From Sambucus nigra (lineage: Eukaryota; Streptophyta; Magnoliopsida; Dipsacales; Adoxaceae), in NCBI GenBank assembly GCA_949130495.1, contig OX422222.1, forward strand, positions 104,707,709 to 104,771,708: a stretch of DNA of 64,000 nucleotides, written 5' to 3'. A model generated the notes under the pieces. The model saw only the letters and a program-made list of their open reading frames with translations, was not told the origin of the DNA and did not search any database. The translations under genes were made by a program, and so were the position numbers. Of this stretch, positions 12,084-25,480 are shown in pieces (the first letter of the stretch is position 1; every line of letters starts with the position of its first letter).

Positions 12084-13418
12084 TGTTAGAGAAGTAGACT
12101 AAAACCATATTTTATGTAATAGTTTTAGTGATGTATTAATTGTTAAAATAAAATCAATTTTTTCTGTTTTAATGAGAATCATGTATGGACCTAATGTTTG
12201 CATTATTTTATATATTTTCAATGTCATTTATTCTGCTCAGTAGGTGTTCTGGTGTGTAGAGTACAGCTTACACACAGAGGATCGGACCACCAGTTCTTAT
12301 AGAATATAAGTTTTATCGTTCATAGTCTTAGATGGAACTAGACACACCATCAATAGGGCTGAAGCACAATATTTTAGTAGGTCTATCTTGATTACGAAAA
12401 ACAATATAGTTTTAACTTATTGTACTAGTACATTTTATGTGTATTGAATGGGACCACCTTAAGGTCATTGGCTTTATACTGATTTTATAAGACAATGTAA
12501 ATCTCGTAATTATTAGGTTTATGTAAGGCTCTTAATTCAGATATGATTGATGGACTAGTTATTTATTGCTTTGACCTATCATGTGAGATTAATTATTGGA
12601 TCAAAAATCTTGATAAATTGAATAATGGTGATTAATGTATGGTGAAAGTCTTTTATGGATGGAATCATTGTCTCGGTATAGAAACTAGTGATACCCCCTT
12701 GAGATGCTTATAGGTCTTGTATGTGTTAAACCCTGCGGGTGGATTATATTAATTCGATACTACAAATAAGTTAAGTTGGACCACTCAAGGACTTAAAGAT
12801 GTTAATCAAATAAATTATCAGTAATTTATTTTATGAATGGGTATCTGTAACCTTAACGTGGGGAGAACTAAGTAATTAATAATGAGAAGCTCAAAATATA
12901 ATTTTGAGTTAAGTAGTGGAGTTGCAATTATAATTATTATTAATTATAATTAAGGGACTGAGATTAGGATTCGAGAAGGATTAGGTTTTCTCAGACCCAT
13001 TAGGAACCACATCATTATCTCTCCTTAGGGTCCCTACTGTAGCCTATATATATGCACCTAAAGCTCATTTTTCTTAAGCCAACCATCACTCTTTGATACT
13101 CAAAAGACACAAATTCAGATTTGTGAGAAAGAGAGACAGCAGAGAGGAAAAGTGAGAAGAGTAGATGGTCACGGAGATAGAGCCCACACTCTGCTCATGA
13201 CTGTGCATATCAGGAATACAGTAAAAGATCATGAGGTGCATCGGGTTTGTGTTCTTGATCAATTGTCATCACATACAGTTTGTGCTAACACGAGATCAAA
13301 TCAGACAGATCTCGAAAGGTAAATCCTATTTCTGCCTTGTAGGATTTCACATATGTGTAATTTTTTGTAGTTCAATCTATACGCGTATTCAATAGACCCT
13401 TGGATTGTCGCTCCAACA
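12084..13418 (+). mobile_element. 3' LTR of the truncated copia element
   Basis: It starts TGTTAGAG directly after a purine-rich stretch (AATGGGATTT) and ends CTCCAACA, the usual TG..CA ends of copia LTRs; 1335 bp. A TATA-like TATATATATG lies near 13042, followed by a plausible transcribed leader. No 5' partner survives, so a target duplication cannot be tested. Confidence 0.75.
13042..13055 (+). promoter_or_regulatory. TATA box in copia LTR
   Basis: TATATATATGCACC sits about 375 bases before the LTR end, the position expected of the U3/R promoter. It now belongs to a dead element. Confidence 0.4.
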
Positions 13419-13787
13419 ATCCTGTGACTTGCTGATATAGTTGTCACGCATGTGATTGAGGAGGATTAAATATTTTCTACGTATCTTTATATTCATTGAT
13501 AGTGCCTTGCTAAGACCTTATGTACCTTTTTGTTTTGTGCTAAGATGATTAGATAGTCGTACCTTATTCTTTGGTACTTGATGATTGGATGTTTGTGTGA
13601 ATTGGTGATGTACCTTTATACTTTGTTTGTCATTGAGTTATCTTAGTTCTTATGGTGCACGATGTTATATTTATGGATTTTCATCCTCGTTTTGCCCATT
13701 CTCATTTGATATATTGATTCTTGTGGTATCATTTTCTTTCGCTTATATTGACATGTACATGCTCTATATCCATCCTTTGTATATGAT
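13419..13787. other. Unassigned sequence between two LTRs
   Basis: AT-rich, no coding sequence. Together with 16815 onward it is the target into which the 3-kb LTR at 13788 inserted. It resembles the untranslated parts of the SIRE-like copia material at both ends of the block. Confidence 0.3.
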
Positions 13788-16700
13788 TGTGACACCCCGC
13801 CTAATTAAATACCGGGCGATCACTCCTTTATTAAATTAAAATCAAGGTGAACAGTTGGTTCATTCTTAGCATCACTGTCGTAAAAATAAACTTTTCCAAA
13901 TTAACACCCTAATTAATTAAGCTAAGTGTCAAAACCATTTTTAACCTTTTTAACCCAATTGTATTTTTAAAGAAAAACTTATTTAATTAATTATTAACCA
14001 CATTTTCAATAAGTAAGAAACATACAACAATTATCCCGGAACATAATCCAATTAATTTAAACATTCAACATTCAAAATCCCAACATTTAAAACCTAAAGT
14101 AAAACATTCATGCTGAAATAAATCCCAAAGTAACCGTACTAGAAATAACTGAAATACAAATGTCCCAATAAAACAGATAAATAGTGGAAAGGGCGACACA
14201 TGCCCAATAAATGAGAATGATAGATGTGGAATCAAGTAAACGAAGTCGTCTATGCAAGTGGCCTGCAACTCCCACCTAAGCTGCAGCACGTTCCTTTCAA
14301 GGGATCCTAAGCAAGACGCCCCTGTGGCTGGGCACCTGTAATATATACATATATATACAAGAGAGAGAGGAAAAGAGAAAAACGGGTCAGAGCCCGATAG
14401 TGTGTATGATTTAGAAATTGTCTAGCAAGTATTTAAATTGATACAGGCCAATGCAACAACATATTAGTGCGACACTCTCTTGAGAAATTCTCACCTCTCT
14501 TCTAATGTGCACACCTATCGCACTAACCTTCCCAGTGGTCCAACTCATCATATATCACGCTATCCTTTCCCAATAGTTTAACTTATCTTAGGTTATTCGC
14601 AGGATTCCAAAAATTAACGATTCCATTATTTGAAAAGAATATTTCAATTAGTAATCAAAGTTCTCATTTTAACTTTATAAATCAATAAAGTTTTCCAGTG
14701 TCATATTATACTTTCTCAAAACAAGTATATACAATTTGAGTCATCAACCATGTCCTACATATCCAATCACATTAGGCAGTTCCAGATTTTAGAATTTCAT
14801 ATATATATATTAACTACTCATATAATATATATATTATATCAGCACCCCAAATAAAACTATGGTGCGGGCATACTCTACTATCCAATCCCCGTATCGATCA
14901 CACTAAGGGAAATACAAGATCGGAATCACTCTCGAACTGTATCAACATATAAACACAAACAAGATTGAGGCGAAGCATAGATTCCAAGTCTCTAAGAGGT
15001 CAGTACATACCCTCACGTCTCTTAGGACCGTCTGAACTATCGATTCGATAGCTTGTACCAAGGATATCTATCTCCTAGGGTACGAATCAATATCCCCCAT
15101 AAGGCAACACAGGATAAGATCGTCCCAGCGCGGTAACCTCAGGGATAGCAAGTAGCGCGGGCATGATTTTCACATGTATATAATATATGCATACACAATC
15201 ATATAAATATACCACTTTTATCATATTAATATAGGTTCCTCTCATCACCCATAATTACAACATTTATCCTTAAATTTTCACATTTTTAGTATTACGTATA
15301 AGAGTTCGTTTCTAACTTTAACTCGAAGGGTTTTCTCATCTGAATACGTAACACGCATGGAATCTATCCTCCCAAGTATAAAATTCAGTAAGGGTCCTTT
15401 CTATGTTCCAACGTAACTCTCTTACGCAACTCTCCCGTTAATTCATAAATCCATCAACCCTTAAGTAATTATCCCACAAGTACAATTCTCGTCTCATATT
15501 AAGAATTCCAAAATCATTCATATGTCCTACTAGTCCTCCATATCTCCCAAAACATTTTATTAAGGATGCCCAAGAATTATTTCACATTAAATTGACTTTC
15601 AACTAATTAATAAGGGAAACATGAGTCTGCCAGGAGGGGTCGATCGATCGAGGTCTGGGGCTCGATCGATCGAAGCTCTAGCTCGATCGATCGATCAAGC
15701 AGGTCTGCGAAATCTGCAGAATTGCAGTTACGGGTTTCATCTTCTAACTTACACCAAATCCATATTTTACAATCCCAAACGTCTCAAAATTTGTACTACT
15801 AACATCCTAACATGATATTATATATTTCCTACGTAAAGCATGTAGATTTCTACTAGTAAACATGGCTTAACAAGACCCAAATTCATATAAAACTTCAAGA
15901 ACCCTAAAATTTCATTAACATGGTTCTAATCCATCTTTTCCAGAATTTTCTTCTTATAAACATCATAATTTCGTGGGTAAATTCCTCTACATGGCAAGGG
16001 TTTCCAGAATTATCATTTAAACCATAACTACATGCGATTCCTATCTCAAACCTTAGGTTTTCTTCCATAAAACTCATCCTAATCATTCCTACACTAATAT
16101 GAAAGATGCATCAACGAAATAAGCAAGATAAACACTTGCCTGGGATTTTTGGTGTTCTGATTTGCAGGTGATTTTGGTGTGGTTGCGTAGCCCGTTGAGC
16201 GATCTACGCGTTGGTGGTGGTGGTGGTGCAAATGGATGACTTTTGGGCCTTGGATTGCCTTGGAAGCTCTCTTCTTCCCTCTCCTATGGCCGTCACTTGC
16301 CTTTGGTTGTTCTAACCCTAGAAGACAACCTTAGGCATCTGATATAACCCTAAGAATTTCGTGGGTTTAATTACCCATAATTGTGAAATGTCCAAAACGC
16401 CCTCCCGGGGTATTAATTAGGCCTAAAAACACCCCGAGACCCAAACCAAACCCCCGGGTACATATTTTTGACTATCTCGACCCTTCCGGACGCGTTGGCG
16501 CACTCAAAACGACCATACGAACGACTTATAAAATATTCACTTTTATTTATCAATATTTATTCCCGACGCGACACAGGCGCGTCCCGACTTAAATTTCCAT
16601 AATTGTCATTCTATTCACTCGTGACATTTAATAGAACCAATATTATATATTACTTTGCTCATTAGTAATATTCAACAAGTTTTCCATAATTACTAACTCT

Positions 16701-16814
16701 CGTCACGTTAATAATTATAACATAATTAATTTCCGAATTTTTATTAAATAATTAACTCACATTAAATTTAATAAATCCCCAAATTAATATAGTATAAAAA
16801 TACGGGGTATTACA
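13788..16814 (-). mobile_element. Solo LTR of Tekay-like gypsy family (minus strand)
   Basis: On the minus strand it begins TGTAATACCCCGTA and ends GGGGTGTCACA, 3027 bp, with a perfect target duplication on both sides and no internal region. This is the product of LTR-LTR recombination. It shares blocks in inverse orientation with the 5' LTR at 60602-63586, for example the CGCGGTAACCTCAGGGATAG segment near 15130 and the GGGTCAGAGCCCG motif at 14384-14396. Short open frames inside it are not genes. Confidence 0.92.
15640..15697. repeat. GATCGATC palindrome cluster in solo LTR
   Basis: Three TCGATCGATC runs spaced by about 15 bases, at the position homologous to the clusters near 6138 and 61711. 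Confidence 0.8.
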
Positions 16815-16819
16815 ATGAT

Positions 16820-17115
16820 CTCACTCTAGTTAGATTGTTTTTAAATCACATATCCTACTTTTATGTTTATTGATTGATGTCTTTCATCTACTAGTTTCTG
16901 CTTTGAGATTCATATGATGATACGCTTGTATATGATCATTGTGTATACCCTTGATATAGCTATGGTATTTCACATGCTTTCCTAGCTTGCTTTGCTAGTT
17001 CTATTGTCATTGTGATCTTGCTTACCATGTTATATTCATCCATGGTCTATCTTTGTCTTTATTCCGTGACAAAAAGGGGAGAAGAAAATCATATTTAGGT
17101 GGGGAACAGAAACCT
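16820..17115 (+). other. Copia untranslated remnant with purine tract
   Basis: Noncoding. GACAAAAAGGGGAGAAG at 17068 resembles the stretch found between pol and the 3' LTR in SIRE-like copia elements; a related GACAAAAGGGAGGAGAAAG lies at 17758, beyond an inserted DNA element. Confidence 0.35.
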
Positions 17116-17118
17116 TTA

Positions 17119-17734
17119 GGCACTGTTTAGTTGTGAAAAATTATTTTGTATTTTCTATTTCCAATTTTCATCTCTATTTTAAAATTTCATTTTCCATAGA
17201 AAATTTTAGAAAACAAGAAATTGTGTTCATGTGGTAGATAAATTATTATTTGCAAAATGTAGTTTATAAAAAAATTGGGGGTTAAATATAATTACATAAA
17301 GTTTAGAGTTATAATATAATTACAAAATATTCAGGGTTCAAATATAAATTTATAGACAGTCAAAAGAGCCAAAATAAAATTTATAGAATGTTCAAGGGTT
17401 AAAATATAATTCTCAAAAATTTTAAGAACAAAAATGTCATTTTTAGAAAACTAAGAGATTAAAATGTAATTTACCAAAAGATTAGGGATCTAAATGTAAG
17501 TTATAAAAAATTCAAGGTTAAAATGCAATTTTGAGGATACTGAAAATAGGTGGAAAACTTGCTAAAGTTGTTTTCCAATTTTTTGGAAATTGGAAAAGTT
17601 GGAAAAATGTTTTTCAATTTTCATTTTTGGAAAAATATCAAACTTAAACGCATTTTCTAATCCTCCATTTTGTGGAAAAAATTTGAAAAAAAAATTATGG
17701 AAACCAAGCTTGTTTTCCACAACTAATCAAGGCC
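17119..17734. mobile_element. Harbinger/Tourist-like non-autonomous DNA transposon
   Basis: The terminal inverted repeats are imperfect: left GGCACTGTTTAGTTGTG, and the right end read in reverse complement GGCCTTGATTAGTTGTG. They are flanked by TTA at 17116-17118 and 17735-17737, the 3-bp TWA duplication typical of PIF/Harbinger elements. No transposase is encoded in its 616 bp. Its interior (about 17276-17540) is a degenerate tandem array. Confidence 0.75.
17276..17540. repeat. Degenerate ~35-bp tandem repeat inside the DNA element
   Basis: Recurring units of the form GGGTTAAAATGTAATTTATA followed by AAAATTCA, seven or so copies with many substitutions. Confidence 0.6.
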
Positions 17735-17737
17735 TTA

Positions 17738-18450
17738 GACTTCCCATGTTCCCATATGACAAAAGGGAGGAGAAAGAGAGTACGGGGGGAGAGAATAATA
17801 TTTTTCATGTCCCATGTTTTCCCATGTGCCCAAAAAAGTGGGATTTGTCAGAAGGGGAAAAAAAATATGTGTTAAAGGGAGATGTTGTTTAGGAGCTATA
17901 CTACATGTGTCACTCGTTGATATTAGATGACCATTCCATATTTCACATGCTTTATATCATCTATATCATTTTTCGAAGGATTGCCAAGCAGGGAGAGTCT
18001 CTCTTTATGTATGTTTGTCTACGTGATGCTATTTGTTGTTTCATGTGATTTCAGTTATAACATTGTTCATTCTGACTCCAATCCATGTTCAGAGTTGACT
18101 TTTGATATCTCGTTGGTCTTATGGATTTTGTGCATTACCTTCCTACTACTTTCATAGTGAGGTGTGAGTGTTGTAGGGGTAATAAGATTATTTTGGGTTT
18201 AGGGGGCTTTTCTACGGAATATCCAAAAGGGAAGATTGAACTTGTAAATTTTGTATTGTTATATGAATTGGCTATATTCTCGTGTCAAAACATTGAGTTT
18301 ATCAAGTCACATAAACTTGATTCGTTATGAGTAAGGCGTGATCTAGTTTAGGTTAGATGAACCTTGAAGATTAAAGATCATGCACCGCCACTCATTTGAA
18401 GACTTTTGTTGCCATGCATTCACATTTAAAGTGGAGGCTATATCATTTTT
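17738..18450. other. Noncoding remnant, no supported gene
   Basis: Continuation of the copia-like untranslated material after the inserted DNA element. Open frames at 17927-18330 have no recognisable domain. Confidence 0.3.
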
Positions 18451-19440
18451 GTAGATTGTGAATTGATTATGGCTAAAAATACACACGTGCACAATGCGTT
18501 TTTGAAAGTGTGAGGATGATAAAATTGATTCAACAAGTGCTAAAAAAAATTTAAACTGCCTCAGAATTTTTGAGAAAATGATTTTGAAAAAGATCTTATT
18601 TAAAATGAGTTTGAGAAAATATTTATGGCCTAACCGTTTGAACGGCCCTTATTTTGTGTATGTTCGCCCAGTCCATTCAAACGGACATTGTTTTGTATCC
18701 GTTCAAAGCTCGCCCACGATGTACATACTAAACAAGATCGTGCGCACAGCCAAATCTAACCGTGCACACAACGCCAGATTTTGAAAAAATAAATCTATTT
18801 AAAGGCCCATTTCCCCTCCATTTCTTAAGGTAGTGAAAACCTCATTACTAAATTACATATCTAATAGGATTTTTGAGGTTCAAAGCATTATTCTTTTGCT
18901 TCTCTTTCCAAATTCACTTGTTCCCTCCCATCCAAATTAACTTGTTCCCTCCTATTTTGTGATAAAACTTAAATTTATACTTAATTTATGCTTTTGAGAG
19001 AGAGTTGAGAGTTGGTTTGAATTTCACATAACCTATTCAGTTCCAATCTATCTTTTAATTATATGATCTATCACTCCAAAATCTAAAAGAGCGAGCACTT
19101 CAAATTGGAGTGTGACACGATTCCAAGGAAGAGAATGAACTTCTTCATTCACATCGTGGAGCTCATTGCGAGTTTCTATTGATCAATGGGAAAAGTTCAA
19201 AGTTCACATAGGTAACTACTCGTGAGGCTATGAGTGCTAATTACATTCTTACTTTGTATAAAACTCTTTTCAAATAGAAATAAAAATTGAAGTGCGTCTA
19301 AAATCTTTTACACCTAAGTGGGGTTTTTTCCTCATAAATGTCGTACAGAATATTTATGACTTTTATTCTTTCAATAGCGCACTTTGATCATACACGGCAC
19401 ATAAATCACATCTAGATCTAATGTAATTGCTAATGTTGAA
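18451..19440 (+). mobile_element. SIRE-like copia LTR-type sequence
   Basis: Contains inverted motifs around CCGTTTGAACGG / CCATTCAAACGG / CCGTTCAAAG (18630-18710), a TATTTAAAGG TATA-like box near 18797, and GGGGTTTTTTCCTCATAAATG near 19320, the same order as in the LTR-like sequence at 961-2066, though the two are not close in sequence. Exact ends and target duplication are not resolved. Confidence 0.4.
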
Positions 19441-19840
19441 ATTAGATTGTGATTTTAAATTATTCCTTCTAGACCTATCTAATGAATCTTCTTGTGATTT
19501 CTCTTAGACACAGTCCATCTCACCTATCTAATTCATGTGCTAGGTTAATTGGATTTGCATGCAAAATTAGTTGAAATCAAAAATTAGTCATAAGTTGTCT
19601 TTAAACCTATTCACCTTTGCCCCCATCCCACTAAAAAATATCCCTCTAGGTTTGCTGTTGATGCTTGCTTAGCTCACTTGCTTTCTCATATTCTTTCCAT
19701 AAATCAGGAATACTGCAATTAATTATTTGACGGTTTGTCTAGCAAAAATGGGCAAGGCCAGCAAAGAACCACCTTAATTAATTTGAAAACTAAATTGAAG
19801 AAATTTAGAAATTCAATATCGTAAAAGAAAAAAACACGGT
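19441..19840. other. Intergenic sequence 3' of the PCFS4-like gene
   Basis: AT-rich, no gene or repeat that I recognise. Confidence 0.4.
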
Positions 19841-20052
19841 TTTGATTTAAGCAGAATAATAGCCCAATAAGCATAATTGAAAATAAACACACAAAGAACA
19901 GACCCCACCAGAATACATTTCATCCGCATAACCATTAGAGAAGGAAAAATGAAAAGAACAAAACTGGGCGTTGCACTAAAATGATGAAAATGCCCCCAGC
20001 GTCAGCATCGTGAAAACTCAGTTGAGGTCTCACCAGGTGCCTACAATAGCCC
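19841..20052 (-). other. Possible 3' UTR exon of the PCFS4-like gene
   Basis: On the minus strand, TTTTCTTTTGCAG at 20053-20065 is a good splice acceptor, followed by less AT-biased sequence and then T-rich sequence. Plant genes of this family can have a spliced 3' UTR; the matching donor after the stop codon is not clear, so this is tentative. Confidence 0.3.
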
Positions 20053-20432
20053 CTGCAAAAGAAAATCAATGGCAACAGCAGTAAATATTAGAGAATACGC
20101 CCTTACCACACAATTGTTGACACAACAAAACAAGTTTAGACCCAAAGGAAATCTCCAACAACTAAATAAATAAAAAGGAGAAAAAGAGGTTTAAGAATCA
20201 AATATCCCACCAAAAAAATTTGCTAGGAAAGAAAACAGAAAATGCTGTGAAAGTATTTGTATCCTTTTGCTGCAAGAAAATGGTGAATGGTACATATTCA
20301 ACTATACATGTACATGATTCTGGCAATTTAATCAAGGGAGCTGCCAGATCAAACACTACATAAAATTGAGAACGTGTCAGATTAACAGAAACTCAACATT
20401 AAGTTACAGACCTAAAAGCCTATCTAATTAAG

Positions 20433-20477
20433 CTAACTCCGCATCTTTTTTCTTTGACTACCCTCTTCAGTAAATCC
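20433..20477 (-). CDS. PCFS4: PCFS4-like exon 7 (C-terminal tail and stop)
   Basis: After the acceptor TTTTGGTTTGCAG come 14 codons, [14 protein letters not shown], and TAG. The basic end KKMRS is conserved at the very C-terminus of plant PCFS4 proteins and looks like a short nuclear localisation signal. It is too short to find by open frame alone; phase 0 joining to exon 6 and the conserved ending support it. Confidence 0.85.
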   Translation of the reverse strand, partial: GFTEEGSQRKKMRS

Positions 20478-23400
20478 CTGCAAACCAAAAAAAAAAATCA
20501 AAAACTTATATACTCAACATCCAGCCACAAACATACCACTAGATGTATACAAATAAATGTACACAACTGCTACAAGCATCGCACACATACAAAAATAAAT
20601 AAAAGTGTATAAAAAGAATTTAATAATAAGCACATTTTGATAACATATACTTGCATAAAATTGATTAGTGCCAACAATTTAGACATAACACTAACTTATA
20701 GGTATGTTTTCCAAGTAAACGGCATGCCTACTAATTACCTCCCAATTTCAAAAAAAACTAAGGTGCGAACGCTTAATATGTCGAAATCTCTAACAAAGTA
20801 TAATTTATAGAGTTCATTTGAGATCAAACCGCCTTTTTGTGCATGATTTGAGTTGCATCCAAAATGAAAAATATTTGAGTCACCCAAAAGTGACAAAAAG
20901 CTCACAAAGTAGGACTGATGGTCCTTTTATGACACTTTGTAAGCTTTAAAACCACAGTTCCCGGGTTCTCTACATCCCCCTATATACCGCGGTCACCAAC
21001 CCGAAAAATGGTTGGTTTGTGATCAAGATATCCAAAAGTGGCATACCCAATATTAACAATAAATATCTTTTTATCTATCGTAAGCAGGGACGAAACCAGG
21101 ATTTAAACTTGGAGGGGGCCGGACAGACTCAACCAATCAGACTAAAGATAGCCCAGTTGGTCGATTAAACAAACCAGCAAAGGTCGGGTTCACAGAATTT
21201 TTCGCAATTTCCTAATGATTAGCCATAAACACCACATGTAATTACGTTTAGTATTCAATAATGAAGCCCTTGATAAAATAAAAGGGTCATGGCAGGAAAA
21301 ACATATCCCACGTGTAAAGAAAATTTCTTATTCATCTGTTTTTATAAAATTATTAATTTAGAATATGACATGATGAAAAAAGTGTACAAGACAATATATG
21401 TTTTTTGTTGATACATTTGATACATAAAATATATGTTCTATTAATACATACACACTTTTACATATACCATTCTTTTTAACATGGTGGGACCCCATCATCT
21501 TAATTAAGCACTTCCGCATGTAGGAAGAATTACTGTTTGTTAATGTTTATAAGGTAAATATCCATATATTTAATGAGATGACGCATTTTCAGTAATAAAT
21601 TTTGAAGACTGAAATCATTATCATATACGGCCTGTAAGTAAAGCCAACAAAATGAAAGATCATGAAATCAGACGTAAATTAAGGATAAAGAAAGAAAGAA
21701 GGGAAGATGGGGTATCACAACAGTAAAGCGAATTCAAAATTCTCAGAGAGGGGGCCCCCCTCTGTGAAGCTTTTCTAGATTGGTGGGGCACGTATATTCT
21801 TGATAATATACACTTGGTTCCAAAATAACCCCAGTAATGAAACATTTCATAATCCAAAGTAGCAAACCAACCAGTTTTACCTCCTCTATACCGCGTACCG
21901 GCTATATCTAGGTACCTCGTAGCCATGCCCGTACCCGTACCACATACCAAGCGACCCGCGTTCCGGTCAACATTGTTTACGACACCTTTGGGAGAGTAAC
22001 TTATATATTTTTCTTGTTATTCTTTTTAGTGATGTAATTCAAAATCATCCCTAAACATAGGGGTTAAACTCAAAATAACCCAAACTTGAAACCAGAAAAA
22101 ACACACTAGCCCATCCCATGTCAAGTTGCCCTTACACATCATCTCAAACAGTCAGAGATTTTAAAAATCAGTTAATGGCTAATCCACTTCTTACACGGGG
22201 ACAAATCTATTCATCTCAACAGCACCATAAGCCAGGAATGAAAGAAAACAAGGAAAATAGAGAAGAAAATAAGACGTAACTAAGTGCGTGCTAACTTCAG
22301 TATACTATTTCATCAAACATTTATGTGATGTAAATATAATCTCAATGTAATCATGCCAAACCGTACTGGTGTCCACGTAAGTTGGCCTACATTATGTTTT
22401 GCATCATATGCATCACATCTCAAACACAAAAATGCACATGTAGACCGCACATGGATCAAGCAATTGGGTTTCATTAATGACAACAAAGCCCAAAAAAAAT
22501 ACGACCACTTATGCAAGGGTATTGATAACGCCCACTAAAATATACATATGAAGAACCTAGATATTATTTTTTATAAATAGGTACCTGACAACTACCAAAC
22601 AAGTCAATCGCATTTTTCAATGCCTTGTCTACTACTTAGCTACATAATTTTTTTTTTTAAGTTCAGTTTGTTAACATGTACCCTTGGGAAACATAATCAA
22701 CATCCTTGCATAATAGTGGAAAATATTAACCAAGTAAAAGGCGAAGAAAAGCATACCCCTCCATTCTTGCCAAAATCTTCAGGCGAAACCGCACTAGACT
22801 CGGACCTGCATTTAGCATGAACAATAGGACCCAATTGAGACCTATCCATGCCTGCTATTGATCCACTTGGCGCATTCATGTAGACAGCGCCCTTGTACAT
22901 CCATTCTTCAGTCTCGTCACTATAAAAATCATCAAAAGGCTCCCCACACAGCGCACAAACATTTTGATCTTCATCGGCGGGGACTGCCATCTCTTCATCA
23001 TCCTTCTTCTCCACAACATTCTCGGCGGGTAAAAACCCGGGACCCGCATCAACTCCCAATGCCTCCGCACTACTAAGCCACATGTTGACGCTAACGAACC
23101 ATTTACGAGAAGGCTTTTGCTTGCGATTTCTCGATATTCGGTTCTTGGTCACGTGCCAATCCATGTGGCTACTGTGCTCCTCTTGGCATTTAAACCGAAG
23201 GCCACACGTCGTGCATTGTCTGGGGAGATCAGCGTATAAAGCAGTTATTGCAGACTCATGACGCACCTTAAGAAGGTCGGGATTAAACTCAAGTCCGACA
23301 GAATCCTATAACATTGAATCACTTGGCTGAGAACAATCTATCTTTTCATAATAAATATTAACTCATTAAATACAAAAGTGGAAGAATACTACTCTCTCCA

Positions 23401-25480
23401 TCTCAAATTAAGAGTTATATGTTTGATATTTTAGAGTGAATTTGAATTTGAAGGCCACTTCTATGACGGGTTTTAAGTTGCACCCCAGATTTTCAAATAA
23501 TTTGCAATACTATGGCTTTTAGACCCTTTGCAAGGATAAGCACACCACGTGGACTGAAATGACTTCAAAGGCACAAGCCAATTTGATTTTCAACAAGAAG
23601 CTGGATCGTTTTCAAAGTTTCACCAGCACATTTCCAGTTAAACAATTGTGGCATTGATGTGGGCTCATTAAGTAAATTAGATGAAGCCTAAAATTTGGAA
23701 TCTCACTTTGCTGTTATATACTAATTTTAGAAACACGTCTCTTAATTTGAAACAGCAGTACAAAAAGAAAAATAACGTTCTTAACTTGGGACAGAGAGAG
23801 TATATAGATATACCTGCACAGGAGCTTGGTTTGTCAATGAGATCAAACCTTGGGCCACGAGAGAGCTAATCAAACCCGAAAGTGCACCACCAGGTGGAGG
23901 GTTAGGGTTACCAAGACCAAGATTCTGAGAGTTGGGTGTCGTCTGCGATGACGAGGGAGGTGGGCCCGGCGGTAACGGCGGTAAACCTCCTCCTGGTAAA
24001 TGCAAAGAGGTGTTTGGAATATTTAGAAGTGGTGTGGACGATTGTGGAGAGGGAATTGGATTCAATCGGACAGTAGTCGTAGAAGAACCATGACCTAGCG
24101 GGACATATCCAGGACCAGGATTCGAAGGCGGCGGAAGCATATGAGATTGGGTTGAAGCTCCAAGTGGCGGAGTCAAATTTTGTCGAAATTGTGGTTGCAA
24201 GAAAGGTATCTGTGCTTGGCTTTGCTGATTCGAAGAAATTGGTCCACCCTGCTGATGGGGAAATCGAGGCAGGTTGCTTGGTGCTCTGTTTTCGATGCTA
24301 TCGACTTGATAAAATGACTTGTTTGATCCTTGGTCAACAACAGAATTTGAAGGATTCATCGAATCAAACGGACTCATACTCTGTCTCTGCAAAGGAAGAG
24401 TAGATAATGAAGAAAATGGGTAAGATCTATTATGCATATTTGGAGGTGGCCAAGCTCCGGATGGTGCTAGGGAAGCAACCGACGAAAAATCAGGATTCGG
24501 TAAGTCAAGAATTGAAGAACTCGTTTTTGGTGCTATATTTGGGGGCCCACGAAACTGTGAATCAGCATTTCGAAAACTCCCAATAAAAGGGGGCTTTTGT
24601 TCAATAGCTGAAGACGTGGCCAAATAGGGTGGTATTTGGAAGTTCCTTTCGCTTCTTTTGACATCAAAATGGTGTTGTGGAGACTGAGGGAGATTCCGAG
24701 GAAAATTCCAAGATTCTTGAGGAGAACGAGGAGCTGGAAACTGTGAGCTCTGGCGAAATCCATTAATATTATTGATCAATCCACGGCCAGACTGCACCCA
24801 GAAAAAAATAAAAAATAAATAACACTTGTGTAAGAATATAGTTGAGGCTTGTACAGACATTGTAAAACGAATGCACAATATTTTTTCTTAATGTTCTTTT
24901 CTTTTTCTTTAAATGGAAGAATTGCATCTTGAGAACATAAGAAACGAAGACTTGTTCAGCATAAGCTTGGACCTGCCTTAAATAACTAAAAAGTGAATGC
25001 TTGAGAAAAAAGAAAAAGAACAACTGTATCTTTTGTCCGCATAAACTAGAGTGCCATATGGTTGACAGAATACATCAGCTGAAACACTGAAAGAAGCAAG
25101 TACAATTGAAAAACAAACTGTAAAAGAAATGCAACAATAGAAAGTTTTAGTCAGGTTGGAAAGGTCAAAAATATATTTGCCCAAAAAGGGGTGAAATTTA
25201 TAAATGGAAGTAGAGTAAATTAAATGGACCTCCCTATTGTTCGTCATTATAACAGATACATCTCTCATTTCAATTATTATGCATGCCTACCCTTTAGTTT
25301 CAAAACATGAACAATCACTAGCCTTCTATGAAGCACTTCCGGATACGCCAACACAATAAATCTATTAAAAAAAGGTCGCGACACAAAGAGACACGGCAAC
25401 AAATAAATATAAGTTTTTATAATTACATATGTATAAAGTTTCATATGTTTTCCGCCGTGTAGTCTGTAATTATGAAAAAA

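Larger units (their letters stand above)
13783..16819. repeat. 5-bp target-site duplication ATGAT
   Basis: ATGAT at 13783-13787 is repeated exactly at 16815-16819, directly flanking the LTR at 13788-16814. A perfect 5-bp duplication is the integration mark of a Ty3/gypsy element. Confidence 0.85.

Noticed and set aside
21660..21950. 96-codon minus-strand frame in intron 6
   Set aside because: No similarity recognised, and it lies wholly in an intron between well-supported exons; not conserved-looking.
22353..22538. Overlapping short frames on both strands within intron 6
   Set aside because: No domain, no splice support, and they overlap each other; intron sequence.
23781..24878. A 365-codon open frame that could be read as a stand-alone proline-rich protein
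   Set aside because: Its first 39 codons are intron 4 sequence and its last residues run past the donor into intron 5; the central part is exon 5 of the PCFS4-like gene.
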